NCBI RefSeq assembly: GCF_023374055.1
Contig: NZ_JAMBEP010000003.1
Location: 124,001 to 188,000, forward strand
Length of the DNA: 64,000 nucleotides
Direction: 5' to 3'
DNA from: Luteimonas galliterrae
GTDB taxonomy: Bacteria; Pseudomonadota; Gammaproteobacteria; Xanthomonadales; Xanthomonadaceae
Each line of letters begins with the position of its first letter. The stretch's first letter is position 1. The position numbers and the translations under genes are program-made. A model generated the notes under the pieces. It made no database searches, was not told where the DNA came from, and was given only the letters and a program-made list of their open reading frames with translations. Below, one piece after another: positions 34,632 through 44,973 of this stretch.

Positions 34632-35105
34632 TCAACGCGGATCTTGCGCGCATTCTTTCCGATCCGGATCGGTCGCGCACACGCGCGGCCAGCTCGGCAG
34701 CCGCAACGCAGTCAACTCGTTGCCTTCGACGCCGCTGCACTCGGGCGCCTGCGCGCTGGCCGGGCGATCGCAGACGCGGTCGGCCACCTCCTGCGCATCG
34801 CGTCGCCAGATCACCGCGCGCACCAGCTCGCCGTGCGCGAAGCGCAGCGTCGCCCAGCGCCGCGGGACGTCCGGATCGTCGTAGATCCACAAGGTCTTGC
34901 AGCCGCTGTAGTCGTCGGCGATGCGGTCGTTGCGCGGATGCACCAGCATGAAGCCGCCCGGGGTGACGACGGCGACGGCGTCGGCCGGCGCGGTGATGAC
35001 TGTGCAGGATGGCTCGGCGGGGAACCACGGCTTCGGCGGCTCGGCGGCGACTGCGATGGATGCCGACCAGATCAGGACAGCGTTCGCAACCGCTCGCAAA
35101 GCCAT
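34632..35105 (-). CDS. Periplasmic protein of unknown function
   Basis: A 157-residue protein with a signal peptide (ALRAVANAVLIWSASIAVAA) and a soluble domain with four cysteines outside it (SCTVI, GCKTL, VCDRP, RVCATDPDRKECA region), suggesting disulfides. The ATG at 35105 has two GGAG sequences upstream. It may be co-transcribed with dinB 32 bases downstream, but nothing in the sequence suggests DNA repair. I do not recognise the family. Confidence 0.7.
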   Translation of the reverse strand: MALRAVANAVLIWSASIAVAAEPPKPWFPAEPSCTVITAPADAVAVVTPGGFMLVHPRNDRIADDYSGCKTLWIYDDPDVPRRWATLRFAHGELVRAVIWRRDAQEVADRVCDRPASAQAPECSGVEGNELTALRLPSWPRVCATDPDRKECAQDPR

Positions 35106-35186
35106 GCTCCTAGCTCCTTCCTTTGAAAAAGCAGGGCCGGGGAGGATTTTCTTTTGATTTTGCTTTGAGCGTGCGGGCAAGCAAAT

Positions 35187-35214
35187 CCCCTTTGACCCCG
35201 TTGTTCAAGGGGGG
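35187..35214. repeat. Short palindrome after glmS
   Basis: CCCCTTTGA pairs with TTCAAGGGGG eight bases later. This CCCCTTTGA-TCAAAGGGG element, also seen near 46947, is a dispersed repeat and may help end glmS transcription. Confidence 0.6.
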
Positions 35215-35227
35215 TAACGGCAAAAAA

Positions 35228-37060
35228 CTACTCGACCGTGACGGATTTGGCCAAGTTGCGTGGCTTGTCGACATCCGTCCCGCGCGCCAGTGCGGCGTGG
35301 TAGGCCAACAGCTGCACCGGTATCGCGTGCACGATCGGGCTCAGCACGCCGACATGCCGCGGCGTGCGGATCACGTGCACGCCTTCCGAATCGGTGAACT
35401 GGCTGTCCTGGTCGGTGAACACGAACATCTCGCCACCGCGCGCGCGCACTTCCTGGATGTTGGACTTCACCTTCTCCAGCAGCTTGTCGTTGGGCGCGAT
35501 CACCACCACCGGCATGTCGGCGTCGACCAGCGCCAGCGGCCCGTGCTTGAGTTCGCCGGCCGGGTAGGCCTCGGCGTGGATGTAGGAGATTTCCTTTAGC
35601 TTGAGCGCGCCTTCCAGCGCGATCGGGTAATGCACACCGCGGCCCAGGAACAGCGCGTGCTGCTTGGGCGCGAAACGCTCCGACCAGGCCATGATCTGCG
35701 GTTCCAGGTTCAAGGCGTGCTGCACGCTGCCGGGCAGATGGCGCAGGGCTTCCAGCAGCTCGGCTTCCTGCCGCGCGTCCAGGCGGCCGTGCAGCTTGGC
35801 CAGCGTGCCGGTCAACGCGAACAACGCCACCAGCTGGGTAGTGAAGGCCTTGGTAGAAGCGACGCCGATCTCGGCGCCGGCACGGGTGTAGAACACCAGC
35901 TTGCTGGCGCGCGGGATCGCGCTTTCGGGCACGTTGCAGATCGAAAGCGTACGCTCCTGGCCCAACGACTTGGCGTATTTCAGCGCCTCCATCGTGTCCA
36001 GCGTTTCGCCGGACTGGGAGATGGTGACGATCAGCTGCTTGGGATTGGCGACCACCTGGCGATAGCGGTACTCGCTGGCGATATCGACGGCGCAGGGAAT
36101 GCCGGCGATCGACTCCATCCAATAGCGCGCAACGAGCCCGGCGTAATAGCTGGTGCCGCAAGCCAGGATCTGCACCGCATCGATGTCGCGCAGGACTTCT
36201 TCGGCGCCCGCGCCGAACAAGGCCGGCGTGAACCGGTTCTGGTCGATGATCGCTTCGATGGTGTCGGCGATGGCGCGCGGCTGCTCGTGGATCTCCTTCT
36301 GCATGAAGTGCCGGTAAGGGCCGAGTTCCAGCGAGGCCAGCGACACGTCGGACACGTGCACTTCGCGCTTGACTTCGTTGCCGGCGGCGTCGAACACGCG
36401 CACCTGCTCGCGCGTCGCTTCGGCGGTGTCGCCTTCCTCCAGGAAGATCACGCGGCGGGTCGCCGATACGATCGCCGACACGTCGGAGGCGACGAAATTC
36501 TCGCCCTCGCCCAGGCCGACCAGCAGCGGGCAGCCCATCCGCGCGCACACCATGCGTTGCGGATCGCGCTTGCTGATCACGGCGATCGCGTAGGCGCCGT
36601 CGAGTTCCTTCACCGCCCGCTGCAGCGCGGCGAGCAGATCGTGGCCTTCGCTCTGATAATGGTGGATCAGGTGCGCGATGACCTCGGTGTCGGTCTGCGA
36701 TTCGAATTCGTAACCGAGCGCGCGCAAGCGTTCGCGTTGCTGCTCGTGGTTCTCGATGATGCCGTTGTGCACCAGGGCCAGTTCGCCGTGGCTGATGTGC
36801 GGATGGGCATTGCCTTCGGTGACGCCGCCATGGGTGGCCCAACGGGTGTGGCCGATGCCCAGCGAGGCATGGAAACCTTCGGCGCCGGCGGCGGCCTCCA
36901 TCTCGGCGACGCGGCCGGTGCGGCGCACGCGCCTTACCGCATCGCTGTCGACCACGGCGATGCCGGCCGAATCGTAGCCGCGGTACTCAAGCCGTTTGAG
37001 GCCTTCGATCAATAACGGAACCACATCGCGATCCGCGATCGCGCCAACGATGCCGCACAT
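35228..37060 (-). CDS. glmS: Glutamine--fructose-6-phosphate aminotransferase
   Basis: A 610-residue enzyme making glucosamine-6-phosphate, the first step to UDP-GlcNAc for peptidoglycan and LPS. The N-terminal Ntn glutaminase begins at the nucleophile Cys2 (MCGIVGAIA) and contains [11 protein letters not shown]; two SIS domains bind the sugar ([16 protein letters not shown]). It ends in the conserved KSVTVE. The start is fixed by the requirement for Cys at position 2. glmU lies 8 kb away beyond an export operon. No glmS ribozyme is expected in this group and I see none. Confidence 0.97.
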   Translation of the reverse strand: MCGIVGAIADRDVVPLLIEGLKRLEYRGYDSAGIAVVDSDAVRRVRRTGRVAEMEAAAGAEGFHASLGIGHTRWATHGGVTEGNAHPHISHGELALVHNGIIENHEQQRERLRALGYEFESQTDTEVIAHLIHHYQSEGHDLLAALQRAVKELDGAYAIAVISKRDPQRMVCARMGCPLLVGLGEGENFVASDVSAIVSATRRVIFLEEGDTAEATREQVRVFDAAGNEVKREVHVSDVSLASLELGPYRHFMQKEIHEQPRAIADTIEAIIDQNRFTPALFGAGAEEVLRDIDAVQILACGTSYYAGLVARYWMESIAGIPCAVDIASEYRYRQVVANPKQLIVTISQSGETLDTMEALKYAKSLGQERTLSICNVPESAIPRASKLVFYTRAGAEIGVASTKAFTTQLVALFALTGTLAKLHGRLDARQEAELLEALRHLPGSVQHALNLEPQIMAWSERFAPKQHALFLGRGVHYPIALEGALKLKEISYIHAEAYPAGELKHGPLALVDADMPVVVIAPNDKLLEKVKSNIQEVRARGGEMFVFTDQDSQFTDSEGVHVIRTPRHVGVLSPIVHAIPVQLLAYHAALARGTDVDKPRNLAKSVTVE

Positions 37061-37110
37061 GGGAAATCCTTGCTGGGGATGCGCCCAGTTTAACGGCCGC
37101 CGCGGCGGGC

Positions 37111-37141
37111 GGCCGTCCGGCCGCCCGGACAACGGACGGCC
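37111..37141. promoter_or_regulatory. Candidate upstream activator site for the sigma-54 promoter
   Basis: GGCCGTCCG-N13-CGGACGGCC, a perfect inverted repeat centred about 92 bases upstream of the predicted transcript start, the usual distance for an NtrC-family activator site. The cognate regulator is likely that at 42120. Confidence 0.5.
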
Positions 37142-37191
37142 GGACACCTGCGATACAGCTAAATAATCAATCGGATCAACGTGTTGTGCGT

Positions 37192-37207
37192 TGGCATGGG
37201 GCTTGCT
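37192..37207 (+). promoter_or_regulatory. Sigma-54 (-24/-12) promoter of the HlyD-ABC operon
   Basis: TGGCATGGGGCTTGCT: the invariant GG (37193-94) and GC (37205-06) are separated by exactly ten bases, as sigma-54 requires, and the rest matches TGGCAC-N5-TTGCA at most positions. Expected start near 37218, 27 bases before the HlyD ATG. Confidence 0.72.
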
Positions 37208-37244
37208 TTAACGGAACCAGGACTTTCATCGTTTCGGAACCCGA

Positions 37245-38561
37245 ATGAGCATCCGCGACACCTCCGGCCAAGACCGCACCATCGGCATCCGCGACACGTC
37301 CGGCCAGGACCGCAGCTTCGCCATGCCGGGCAAGGCCCGCAAGCTGCCGAGCAAGAACGCGCTGTTGATCGGCGGCGCCTGCCTCGCCGTGCTGCTGCTC
37401 GGCGCCTGGGTCGTCAGCGGCTGGAGCGGCGGCAGCCGCTCCGTGGACAGCGCGCGCGTGCGCATCGCCGAGGTGAAGCGCGGCGACCTGGTGCGCGACA
37501 TATCCGCCGACGGCCGCGTGATCGCTGCCAACAGCCCGACGCTGTACGCGATCGCCGGCGGCACGGTGACGCTCAAGGTGGTGGCCGGCGACGTGGTCAA
37601 GAAAGGCCAGGCGTTGGCCGAGATCGACAGTCCCGAACTGCGTAGCAAGTTGGCGCAGGAGGAAGCGACGCTCGCCAGCCTGGAGGCCGAGGCCAGCCGC
37701 GCGGCGTTGGATGCGCAACTCGCGCGCGCGACCGCACGCAAGGCTTTCGACCAGGCCGAGATCGAACGCGTCGCCGCGCAACGCGACTTGGAACGCTACC
37801 AGCGCGGCTTCGAAGGCGGCGCGGTCGCGCAGGTGGACGTGGCCAAGGCCCAGGACGAACTGAAGAAGGCCGAGATCGGCCTCGAGCACGCACGCAAGGA
37901 CGAAGGCCTGCAAGGCCAGGGCGCGGGTCTGGATACGCGCAACAAGCGTCTGCTGGCCGACCGCCAGCGCGCGATCGTCATCGAACAACGGCGCCAGGTG
38001 GAAGCGCTGACGCTGCGCGCGCCCTTCGACGGACAAGTGGGCCAGGTGCAGATCACCCAGCGCCAGAACGTGGCGATCAACGCGCCGATCCTGAGCGTGG
38101 TCGACCTGAGCGTGTTCGAAGTGGAAATCAAGGTGCCGGAAAGCTTCGCGCGCGATCTCGCCATCGGCATGCCGGCGCAGCTGACCAGCGGCACCGGCGA
38201 CCCGTATCCGGGCAAGGTGTCCGCGGTATCGCCGGAAGTGGTCAACGGCGAAGTCAACGCCCGCCTGCGCTTCGACAAGAAGCAACCGCCCGGCCTGCGC
38301 CAGAACCAGCGCCTGAGCGCGCGGATCGTGCTGGACACGCGCCGCAACGCGCTGAAGGTCGAGCGCGGCCCGTTCCTGGAGCAGAACGGCGGCCGCTACG
38401 CCTATGTGGTCGACGGCAGCAGCGCGGTACGCCGGCCGATCCGGACCGGCGTCAGCAGCCTGGGCGAAGTCGAAATACTGGAAGGCCTGCAACCGGGCGA
38501 ACGCATCGTCGTTTCCGGCAGCGACCAGTTCGGCGATGCCGAGCGCATAAAAATCAATTGA
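37245..38561 (+). CDS. HlyD-family periplasmic adaptor of an ABC exporter
   Basis: A 438-residue membrane-fusion protein with one N-terminal membrane anchor (NALLIGGACLAVLLLGAWVV, about 38-58), lipoyl half-motifs (IAGGTVTLKVVAGDVVKKG, APFDGQVGQVQITQRQNV), a long coiled coil (about 130-250) and a beta-barrel domain. Before the anchor the cytoplasmic tail holds a 12-residue tandem repeat (IRDTSGQDR at 3-11 and 15-23). It is the first gene of an operon with an ATPase, two FtsX-type permeases, a response regulator and a kinase, all reading the same way, and probably joins the MacB-like exporter to an outer-membrane channel. Substrate unknown. Confidence 0.92.
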   Translation: MSIRDTSGQDRTIGIRDTSGQDRSFAMPGKARKLPSKNALLIGGACLAVLLLGAWVVSGWSGGSRSVDSARVRIAEVKRGDLVRDISADGRVIAANSPTLYAIAGGTVTLKVVAGDVVKKGQALAEIDSPELRSKLAQEEATLASLEAEASRAALDAQLARATARKAFDQAEIERVAAQRDLERYQRGFEGGAVAQVDVAKAQDELKKAEIGLEHARKDEGLQGQGAGLDTRNKRLLADRQRAIVIEQRRQVEALTLRAPFDGQVGQVQITQRQNVAINAPILSVVDLSVFEVEIKVPESFARDLAIGMPAQLTSGTGDPYPGKVSAVSPEVVNGEVNARLRFDKKQPPGLRQNQRLSARIVLDTRRNALKVERGPFLEQNGGRYAYVVDGSSAVRRPIRTGVSSLGEVEILEGLQPGERIVVSGSDQFGDAERIKIN

Positions 38562-38569
38562 AGAATGCA

Positions 38570-38588
38570 GGCGGGTTTTAAACCCGCC
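38570..38588. repeat. 19-base palindrome between adaptor and ATPase genes
   Basis: GGCGGGTTT-T-AAACCCGCC, eight bases after the adaptor stop. The same core stands at 51583, so it is a dispersed element, though it may also shape mRNA ends. Confidence 0.7.
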
Positions 38589-38653
38589 ATCGCGGCACCG
38601 CAACCAACCACGAACGCCACATCACGCAACAACACCGCCAGAGGAAGAACGTC

Positions 38654-39373
38654 ATGCTCGACATGCGCCAAGTGTCCAAGGTCTACCGCACCGAACTGGT
38701 CGAGACGCACGCGTTGCGTTCGCTGGACCTGCACGTCCGCGAAGGCGAGTTCGTCGCCGTCACGGGCCCGTCCGGCTCGGGCAAGACTACCTTCCTCAAC
38801 ATCGCCGGCCTGCTGGAGGACTTCACCGGCGGCGAATACGTGCTCGACGGCGAGAACGTGCGCGGCCTGTCCGACGATGCGCGAAGCAAGCTGCGCAACC
38901 GCAAGATCGGCTTCATCTTCCAGAGCTTCAATTTGATTCCCGACCTGAACCTGTTCGACAACGTCGACGTGCCGCTGCGCTACCGCGGCATGAACGCGGC
39001 CGAGCGCAAGCTGCGGATCGAAGACGCGCTGGGCCAGGTCGGCCTGGGCTCGCGCATGAAGCACTTCCCGGCCGAGTTGTCGGGCGGCCAGCAGCAGCGC
39101 GCCGCGATCGCCCGCGCCCTGGCCGGCAGTCCGCGCCTGCTGCTGGCGGACGAACCCACCGGCAACCTGGACTCGCAAATGGCGCGCGGCGTGATGGAGC
39201 TGCTGGAAGAGATCAACGCCCAGGGCACCACCATCGTCATGGTGACCCACGATCCGGAATTGGCGGCGCGCGCCCAGCGCAACGTGCACATCGTCGACGG
39301 CATGGCCACCGATATCGCCACCGAGCGCGGCCTGCTGCACGCCAACGGCCACGCCGCCTCCACCCACGCCTGA
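38654..39373 (+). CDS. ABC transporter ATPase (MacB/LolD type)
   Basis: A 239-residue ATPase. Walker A GPSGSGKT is at 38-45, the signature LSGGQQQR at 142-149, Walker B LLLADEPT at 162-169, and the switch histidine in MVTHDPE. The sequence SFNLIPDLNLFDNVDVPL is typical of the MacB/LolD/FtsE branch that works with FtsX-fold permeases. It drives the two permeases encoded downstream. A ten-base gap separates it from the first. Confidence 0.95.
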   Translation: MLDMRQVSKVYRTELVETHALRSLDLHVREGEFVAVTGPSGSGKTTFLNIAGLLEDFTGGEYVLDGENVRGLSDDARSKLRNRKIGFIFQSFNLIPDLNLFDNVDVPLRYRGMNAAERKLRIEDALGQVGLGSRMKHFPAELSGGQQQRAAIARALAGSPRLLLADEPTGNLDSQMARGVMELLEEINAQGTTIVMVTHDPELAARAQRNVHIVDGMATDIATERGLLHANGHAASTHA

Positions 39374-39383
39374 GGACGCCGCC

Positions 39384-40703
39384 ATGTTCGGCTATTACTT
39401 CAACCTCGCGCTGCGCAGCTTCAAGCGCAACAAGGTGCTGACCGCGCTGATGGTGCTGGCGATCGCGCTGGGCATCGGCGCCAGCATGACCACGCTGACC
39501 GTGTTCTACATCCTGTCGGGCGATCCGATCCCGACCAAGAGTGCCCAGCTGTTCTATCCGCAGATGGATCCCGAGACCAGGCGTGGCTATGTCCCCGGAC
39601 AAGACCCGCAATTTCAGATGACGCGCTTCGATGCGGAAAACATGCTCCGCCAGAAGCGCGGCGACCGCCAGGCGGTGATGAGCGGCGGAGCCATCAGCGT
39701 GACCCCTGATATCGCCGGCATGACCCCCTTCCGCGTTGGCGCCCGCTACACCTCCGCGGATTTCTTCCCGATGTTCGAAGCACCGTTCAAATACGGCACA
39801 GCCTGGACGGCGACCGAAGACGCCAAGCGCGACCGCGTGGCGGTGATCTCCAAGAAACTCAACGACAAGCTGTTCGATGGCGGCAACAGCGTCGGCAAGA
39901 CCGTGCAGCTGCAGAACACCGCTTTCCGCATCGTCGGCGTGCTCGAAGACTGGCGGCCTACGCCTAGGTTCTACGACATGAGCAGCGATCGCTACGGCGA
40001 ATTGGAGCAGGTGTTCGTGCCGTTTTCGACCTCGCGCGACCTGAAACTGATCGTCAACGGCAACATGAGCTGCTGGGACGACGACAAGGAGAGCGACGAC
40101 GACCCGGAAGGCCAGTACGGCGTCAACGCGCCCTGCGCCTGGCTGCAGTATTGGGTGGAGCTGGACACGCCCGCCAAGGCCGAGGCCTACCGCCAATACC
40201 TGAGCAACTATTCCGACGAGCAGCGCGCTGCCGGACGTTTCCAACGTCCGACCAATGTACGCTTGAGCAACGTGATGGAGTGGCTGGACATCAACAAGGT
40301 CGTGCCCAGCGACGTGCGCCTGCAGACCTGGCTGGCGTTCGGTTTCTTGCTGGTGTGCCTGATCAACACGGTGGGGCTGCTGTTGGCCAAGTTCCTGCGC
40401 CGCAGCGGCGAGATCGGCGTACGCCGTGCGCTGGGCGCCTCGCGCCGCGAGATCTTCGTGCAGTGCCTGATCGAAGCCGGCACGGTCGGCCTGGCCGGCG
40501 GAGTGCTCGGCCTGGGGCTGGCCCTGCTCGGCTTGTGGGCGGTGCGGCAGCAGCCGGCCGACTACGCCGATCTGGCGCACCTGAATCCTTCCATGCTGTT
40601 GACGACTTTCGCGCTCTCGATCGTCGCCAGTTTGATCGCAGGCTTGCTGCCCGCTTGGCGCGCGATGCAGGTGGCGCCGGCGATCCAGCTGAAATCGCAG
40701 TAA
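39384..40703 (+). CDS. ABC transporter permease, FtsX/MacB type (first)
   Basis: A 439-residue permease: N-terminal membrane helix (VLTALMVLAIALGIGASMTTL), a large periplasmic MacB-core domain (about 45-310) and three C-terminal helices (about 320-345, 375-400, 405-430) with GEIGVRRALGASRREIF, the coupling-helix motif of the family. Such permeases extrude substrate from the periplasm rather than across the inner membrane. It works with the ATPase upstream and the second permease downstream, perhaps as a heterodimer. Confidence 0.93.
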   Translation: MFGYYFNLALRSFKRNKVLTALMVLAIALGIGASMTTLTVFYILSGDPIPTKSAQLFYPQMDPETRRGYVPGQDPQFQMTRFDAENMLRQKRGDRQAVMSGGAISVTPDIAGMTPFRVGARYTSADFFPMFEAPFKYGTAWTATEDAKRDRVAVISKKLNDKLFDGGNSVGKTVQLQNTAFRIVGVLEDWRPTPRFYDMSSDRYGELEQVFVPFSTSRDLKLIVNGNMSCWDDDKESDDDPEGQYGVNAPCAWLQYWVELDTPAKAEAYRQYLSNYSDEQRAAGRFQRPTNVRLSNVMEWLDINKVVPSDVRLQTWLAFGFLLVCLINTVGLLLAKFLRRSGEIGVRRALGASRREIFVQCLIEAGTVGLAGGVLGLGLALLGLWAVRQQPADYADLAHLNPSMLLTTFALSIVASLIAGLLPAWRAMQVAPAIQLKSQ

Positions 40704-40720
40704 CCCGCATGCTCACTTTT

Positions 40721-40792
40721 TTGTCATCCCGGACGAAGTGAGGGACCTGTTTGGAAGCGACAGCAAGTTCATCGCTCCGTACGGAATGACAA
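40721..40792. repeat. Dispersed inverted repeat TTGTCATCCCG type
   Basis: TTGTCATCCCG at the left pairs with CGGAATGACAA at the right (one mismatch). It fills most of the gap between the two permease genes. Confidence 0.7.
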
Positions 40793-40807
40793 CCCTGGAG
40801 AACCACC

Positions 40808-42040
40808 ATGGAACTGCGTCCTATCCTTTCCACCTTGCGCCGCCACAAGACCGCCGCGGCGCTGATCGTGCTCGAAATCGCGCTCAGCACCGCGATCATC
40901 TGCAACGCCCTGTTCCTGATCGGCAACCGCCTCGAACGCATGAACCGCCCGAGCGGGATTGCGGAAGACCGGATCGTGGTGGCGGAATGGACGGGGATGG
41001 GTACCGATGAGAAGGAACTCGCTGCGATAACCCGTTCGGATTTGGCCGCGCTGCGCGGATTGCCCGGCGTCGTCGCCGTCAGCACCGTCAACCAGACCAC
41101 CTTCGGCAATTCATCCTGGAACAGCGGCGTCACCCTGGTCAAGGACCAGGATCAGAGCAACCTCAGCGCCTCGGTCTATCTTGGCGGCGAGCAGCTTTTG
41201 GACGCGCTGGGCCTGAAGCTGGTCGCCGGGCGCAAGTTCAACGCCGACGAGTTCGTCGAATGGGAGGCATTGCAGGCGCCAGGCAGCAAAGTCTCGATCC
41301 CGTCGGCGATCATCAGCCAGCACATGGCCGATAAATTGTTCCCCGGCGAAAACGCCGTCGGCAAATCGATCTACAGCTGGGGCGAGGAGCCGATGCGGAT
41401 CGTCGGCATAGTCGAGCGCTTGGTGCGGTCCCGGGACAATTCCGAGGAGGATGCGCACTACGAAGATTCGATGATGTTCCCCGTGCATATCCCTTCCGGA
41501 AGGTATCTGATACGTGTCGGCGACCCGACGCGGCGCGACGAAACCCTCAAATCCGCCATCGAGTTGCTCAAGCGCAATAGCCTCAACCGCATCGTCATGG
41601 AAGAAGACAGCAAGCCCTTCGAGCAACTGCGCAACGAGTACTACCGCCAGGACAAAGCCATGGCCTGGCTGCTGGTGGCGGTCAGCGCGGCGCTGCTGAT
41701 CGTGACCGCACTCGGCATCGTCGGCCTGGCCAGCTTCTGGGTGCAGCAGCGCACGCGCCAGATCGGCGTGCGGCGCGCGCTGGGCGCGACCCGGGCGCAG
41801 ATCCTGCGCTACTTCCAGGTCGAGAACTTCCTGCTGGCCACGCTCGGCATCGTGATCGGCATGCTGCTGGCCTATGCCATCAACCAGCTGCTGATGGGCA
41901 AGTACGAGCTGCCGCGGTTGCCGCTTTACTACCTGCCGATCGGCGCGATCGCGCTGTGGCTGCTGGGCCAGGTCTCCGTGCTGGGCCCGGCCTTGCGCGC
42001 CGCGGCGGTACCCCCGGCGATCGCGACCAGAAGCGTTTAA
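40808..42040 (+). CDS. ABC transporter permease, FtsX/MacB type (second)
   Basis: A 410-residue permease with the same plan as its neighbour: first helix (AALIVLEIALSTAIICNAL), periplasmic domain (about 40-285) and three C-terminal helices with RQIGVRRALGATRAQIL. The periplasmic domain differs much from the first permease, so the pair are not a recent duplication. A heterodimeric exporter with a shared ATPase is likely. GGAG precedes the ATG. Confidence 0.92.
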   Translation: MELRPILSTLRRHKTAAALIVLEIALSTAIICNALFLIGNRLERMNRPSGIAEDRIVVAEWTGMGTDEKELAAITRSDLAALRGLPGVVAVSTVNQTTFGNSSWNSGVTLVKDQDQSNLSASVYLGGEQLLDALGLKLVAGRKFNADEFVEWEALQAPGSKVSIPSAIISQHMADKLFPGENAVGKSIYSWGEEPMRIVGIVERLVRSRDNSEEDAHYEDSMMFPVHIPSGRYLIRVGDPTRRDETLKSAIELLKRNSLNRIVMEEDSKPFEQLRNEYYRQDKAMAWLLVAVSAALLIVTALGIVGLASFWVQQRTRQIGVRRALGATRAQILRYFQVENFLLATLGIVIGMLLAYAINQLLMGKYELPRLPLYYLPIGAIALWLLGQVSVLGPALRAAAVPPAIATRSV

Positions 42041-42042
42041 CC

Positions 42043-42109
42043 TGTAGGTCGGGGCTACGCCCCCGACGCGCGCGAACCCAAGCCGTCGGGCGCGTTGGCT
42101 CGACCTACA
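42043..42109. repeat. Inverted repeat TGTAGGTCGGGG type
   Basis: TGTAGGTC at the left and GACCTACA at the right frame an inner CCGAC...GTCGG pair. It reaches to ten bases before the response-regulator ATG, which has no clear ribosome-binding site of its own. Confidence 0.75.
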
Positions 42110-42119
42110 AGACCACCTC

Positions 42120-43457
<1,338 letters not shown>

Positions 43458-43466
43458 GCCTGACCG

Positions 43467-44777
43467 ATGCGCTGGATGCGCCGCATTCCGCTGAGCCTGA
43501 AATTCGCCGCGCTGACCGTCGCGTACATGGCGGCCGCCGCGGCGTTGGCGTTGCTGTTGCAGGAGTGGCTGACGATCTGGTCGGCGGGCGTCGTTGCGGT
43601 GGCATTGCTGCTGCCGTTGCTGGCCTACCATGTGCGCCGCGCTTTCGCGCCGATGAATTCGCTGTTCCGTTCGTTGGGCGGTACCGTGGCCAGCTATCGC
43701 GACGGCGATTTCAGCTTCGGCCTGTCCTGGGACGGCAAGGACGAGTTGGGCGAGCTGGTCGCCGCGCACAACGAACTGGGCGATGCGCTGCGCGAACAAC
43801 GGCTGGGCCTGGTGCAGCGCGAGCTGCTGCTCGACACGATGGTGCAGAACACGCCCGTGGCGATGCTGCTGCTGGAACCGGAAGGCCGCATCGTGTTCGG
43901 CAACCTGGCCGCGCGCAAGCTGCTCGGCGAGGGTCGCCGCATCGAAGGACATCGCTTCGACGAGATTCTCGCGCTCGCGCCGGCCAGCTTGCGCGATGCG
44001 TTCGCGCGCGGCGGCGACGGCCTGTTCGCGGTCGGCACGGAAGACGACGAGGAGCTGTACCATCTGGCGCGCCGCCACTTCCGCCTGAACGGACGCCGCC
44101 ACGAATTGCTGCTGTTGCGCCAGCTCACCACCGAGCTGCGCCGCCAGGAAGTGCAGACCTGGAAGAAAGTGATCCGCGTGATCAGCCACGAATTGAACAA
44201 CTCGCTGGCGCCGATCGCCTCGCTGGCGCATTCGGGCGCGGAACTGCTGCGGCGCGGCCAACCCGAACGCCTGCCCGAGGCTTTGGCCACGATCGAAGAG
44301 CGCGCACGCCATCTGGAAGGTTTCATCCGCGGCTACGCGCGTTTCGCCAAGCTGCCCGCGCCGCGGGCCGAACCCACGCATTGGCCGCGCTTCATCGCGC
44401 AGCTACGCACCCAGGTCGATTTCGCCCTGGAAGGGGACGAGATCGATGGCCATGCCCGGTTCGACAGCGCGCAGCTCGAGCAGGCGCTGCTGAACCTGTT
44501 AAAGAACGCGCACGAATCCGGCACGCCGCCGAGCGAAGTCAAACTATCCTTACGCCGGCTGCCCGATGCCTGGCGCATCGAGGTGCTCGACCGCGGCAGT
44601 GGCATGAACGAAGCGGTGCTGGCCAACGCGTTGCTGCCGTTCTATTCGACCAAGCGCAACGGCACCGGCTTGGGCCTGGCGCTTGCGCGAGAAATCGCCG
44701 AAGCGCACGGCGGCCGCATCGCCCTGCTCAACCGCGACGGCGGCGGACTGTGCGTGAGCATGGTGTTGCCGGATTGA
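43467..44777 (+). CDS. Sensor histidine kinase (NtrB/NtrY type)
   Basis: A 436-residue membrane kinase: two N-terminal membrane helices (about 11-31 and 38-55) with almost no periplasmic loop, a HAMP-like linker, a PAS domain (about 118-205), the phospho-acceptor H241 in ISHELNNSLAPI and an ATPase domain with NLLKNAHE, DRGSGM and GTGLGLALA boxes. The short loop suggests it senses through the membrane or the PAS domain rather than a periplasmic ligand. Partner of the regulator upstream. Confidence 0.94.
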   Translation: MRWMRRIPLSLKFAALTVAYMAAAAALALLLQEWLTIWSAGVVAVALLLPLLAYHVRRAFAPMNSLFRSLGGTVASYRDGDFSFGLSWDGKDELGELVAAHNELGDALREQRLGLVQRELLLDTMVQNTPVAMLLLEPEGRIVFGNLAARKLLGEGRRIEGHRFDEILALAPASLRDAFARGGDGLFAVGTEDDEELYHLARRHFRLNGRRHELLLLRQLTTELRRQEVQTWKKVIRVISHELNNSLAPIASLAHSGAELLRRGQPERLPEALATIEERARHLEGFIRGYARFAKLPAPRAEPTHWPRFIAQLRTQVDFALEGDEIDGHARFDSAQLEQALLNLLKNAHESGTPPSEVKLSLRRLPDAWRIEVLDRGSGMNEAVLANALLPFYSTKRNGTGLGLALAREIAEAHGGRIALLNRDGGGLCVSMVLPD

Positions 44778-44784
44778 GCCGCAT

Positions 44785-44973
44785 GCTTTTCCCTCTCCCC
44801 TACGCGGGAGAGGGACAGGCCCGAAGGGCCAGGGAGAGGGCCCGGCTTTTCGCGCCATCTCACAGCAAGAGCAAACGCACGCTTCGCTACGTTCGCGTTC
44901 CTTCTCCTACTTCCAGATCATGTCTGGAACGGGCTCTTCGAGCATCCTCTCCCGCCGGGGGAGAGGGAAAAGC
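44785..44973. repeat. Composite repeat with CCCTCTCCC termini
   Basis: The 15-base ends GCTTTTCCCTCTCCC (44785-44799) and its complement (44959-44973) enclose about 160 bases that contain further short palindromes. It separates convergent genes, and its last base begins the TAG stop of glmU. Confidence 0.75.

Noticed and set aside
35106-35227. A glmS ribozyme or similar switch near glmS
   Set aside because: The ribozyme would lie upstream of glmS (after 37060), where I see only the divergent promoter region of the HlyD operon; no ribozyme-like core is visible.
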